From contig CAMDHB010000048.1 in NCBI GenBank assembly GCA_945897655.1, positions 1 through 13,913 on the forward strand: a stretch of 13,913 nucleotides of DNA, written 5' to 3'. Below the pieces are notes generated by a model. The model was not told where the DNA came from and did not search any database. It saw nothing but the letters and a program-made list of their open reading frames with translations. A program made the position numbers and the translations under genes. Origin of the DNA: Pseudorhodobacter antarcticus. Its GTDB lineage: Bacteria; Pseudomonadota; Alphaproteobacteria; Rhodobacterales; Rhodobacteraceae. This document shows positions 13,768 through 13,913 of this stretch, in pieces (within the stretch, counting starts at the first letter, position 1; each line of letters opens with the position of its first letter).

Positions 13768-13913
13768 AGCATGTCGCCTTCAATTGCATCCATACCCTGC
13801 GGCCCGAAAATAGTTTAAGCATTCTTGGCTTGTGAAGAGGTCGCAGACTCGTCCGACCTGTTTCCAGAGAGCTTGGTATGTCCTCGCGGCAGCCTTGCGG
13901 ATCAGCGTCTTCA
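13767..13913 (-). mobile_element. IS630-type insertion sequence, one end inside window
   Basis: The transposase gene end at 13780 implies that an element extends beyond the window's right edge. IS630/Tc1-type elements insert at TA and duplicate it. A TA at 13765-13766, directly outside the transposase stop, is a candidate junction, with the terminal sequence beginning near 13767. The other end is not visible, so terminal inverted repeats cannot be confirmed. Confidence 0.4.
13780..13913 (-). CDS. IS630-family transposase, C-terminal end (partial, continues past window)
   Basis: Read on the minus strand from the window edge, the frame gives KTLIRKAAARTYQALWKQVG and then RVCDLFTSQECLNYFRAAGY, ending GCN and a TGA at 13782-13780 (43 residues visible). 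The ICDL-x-x-PQECWNYF-x-AAGY ending is the characteristic C-terminus of IS630-type DDE transposases; here Trp of ECWNYF is Leu. Start, catalytic residues and intactness lie outside the window. The element abuts a decayed integrase, marking the right border of the amine locus as a site of repeated insertion. Confidence 0.75.
   Translation of the reverse strand, partial: KTLIRKAAARTYQALWKQVGRVCDLFTSQECLNYFRAAGYGCN

Noticed and set aside
1..13913. CRISPR arrays, tRNA or rRNA genes, toxin-antitoxin pairs
   Set aside because: No regularly spaced repeats, no tRNA cloverleaf or rRNA-like sequence, and no small gene pair of that kind were seen.

Overview
The window is GC-rich DNA with codon use and gene families typical of an alphaproteobacterium. 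The closest remembered family members suggest Rhodobacterales (Paracoccus/Rhodobacter/Ruegeria-like), which is an inference without a database search. Apart from the two edges, it is one compact, divergently transcribed catabolic locus for amines, with a mobile-element scar on its right side.

Left edge (1-323): the last 58 codons of an unrecognised rightward gene (2-178), then about 145 bp in which I see no gene. Leftward operon (7849 down to 324), in transcription order: a Tat-exported PotD/PotF-type binding protein; PotB- and PotC-type permeases; a PotA-type ATPase; a BetI-like TetR regulator; a trimethylamine-dehydrogenase-family flavoprotein; a 71-residue membrane-anchored or exported protein with a CxxC motif; and a MOSC-domain protein. 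The last four genes are joined by three consecutive 4-base ATGA stop/start overlaps, so this is almost certainly one transcript with coupled translation. Rightward operon (8158 to 12939): an acetylpolyamine amidohydrolase (histone-deacetylase superfamily), a dimethylglycine/sarcosine-dehydrogenase-type FAD-GcvT fusion, and a polyamine-oxidase-type flavoprotein. The 308-bp gap between the operons (7850-8157) holds two overlapping perfect palindromes that abut a TTGACA box. This is a good candidate operator for the BetI-like regulator.

Working model (inference): an acetylated and/or N-methylated polyamine or similar polyamine-like amine binds in the periplasm and enters through the PotABCD-type importer. 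The amidohydrolase then removes acetyl groups. Three different flavoenzyme classes (6-S-cysteinyl-FMN/4Fe-4S, 8alpha-histidyl-FAD with a folate domain, and GMC/MAO-like FAD) oxidise or demethylate it. The TMADH-like enzyme has Asp where trimethylamine dehydrogenase has its cage Trp355. I remember the same change in histamine dehydrogenase, which argues against trimethylamine as substrate. The amidohydrolase gene carries an extra G in a six-G run directly before its third zinc ligand, so as written the enzyme is broken; a sequencing error is the main alternative.

Right edge (12940-13913): intergenic DNA with one strong hairpin, then a tyrosine-recombinase (integrase) pseudogene with an in-frame stop and a truncated C-terminus, a short possible remnant ORF, and the C-terminal end of an IS630-type transposase that runs off the window. 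I found no tRNA, rRNA or CRISPR array.
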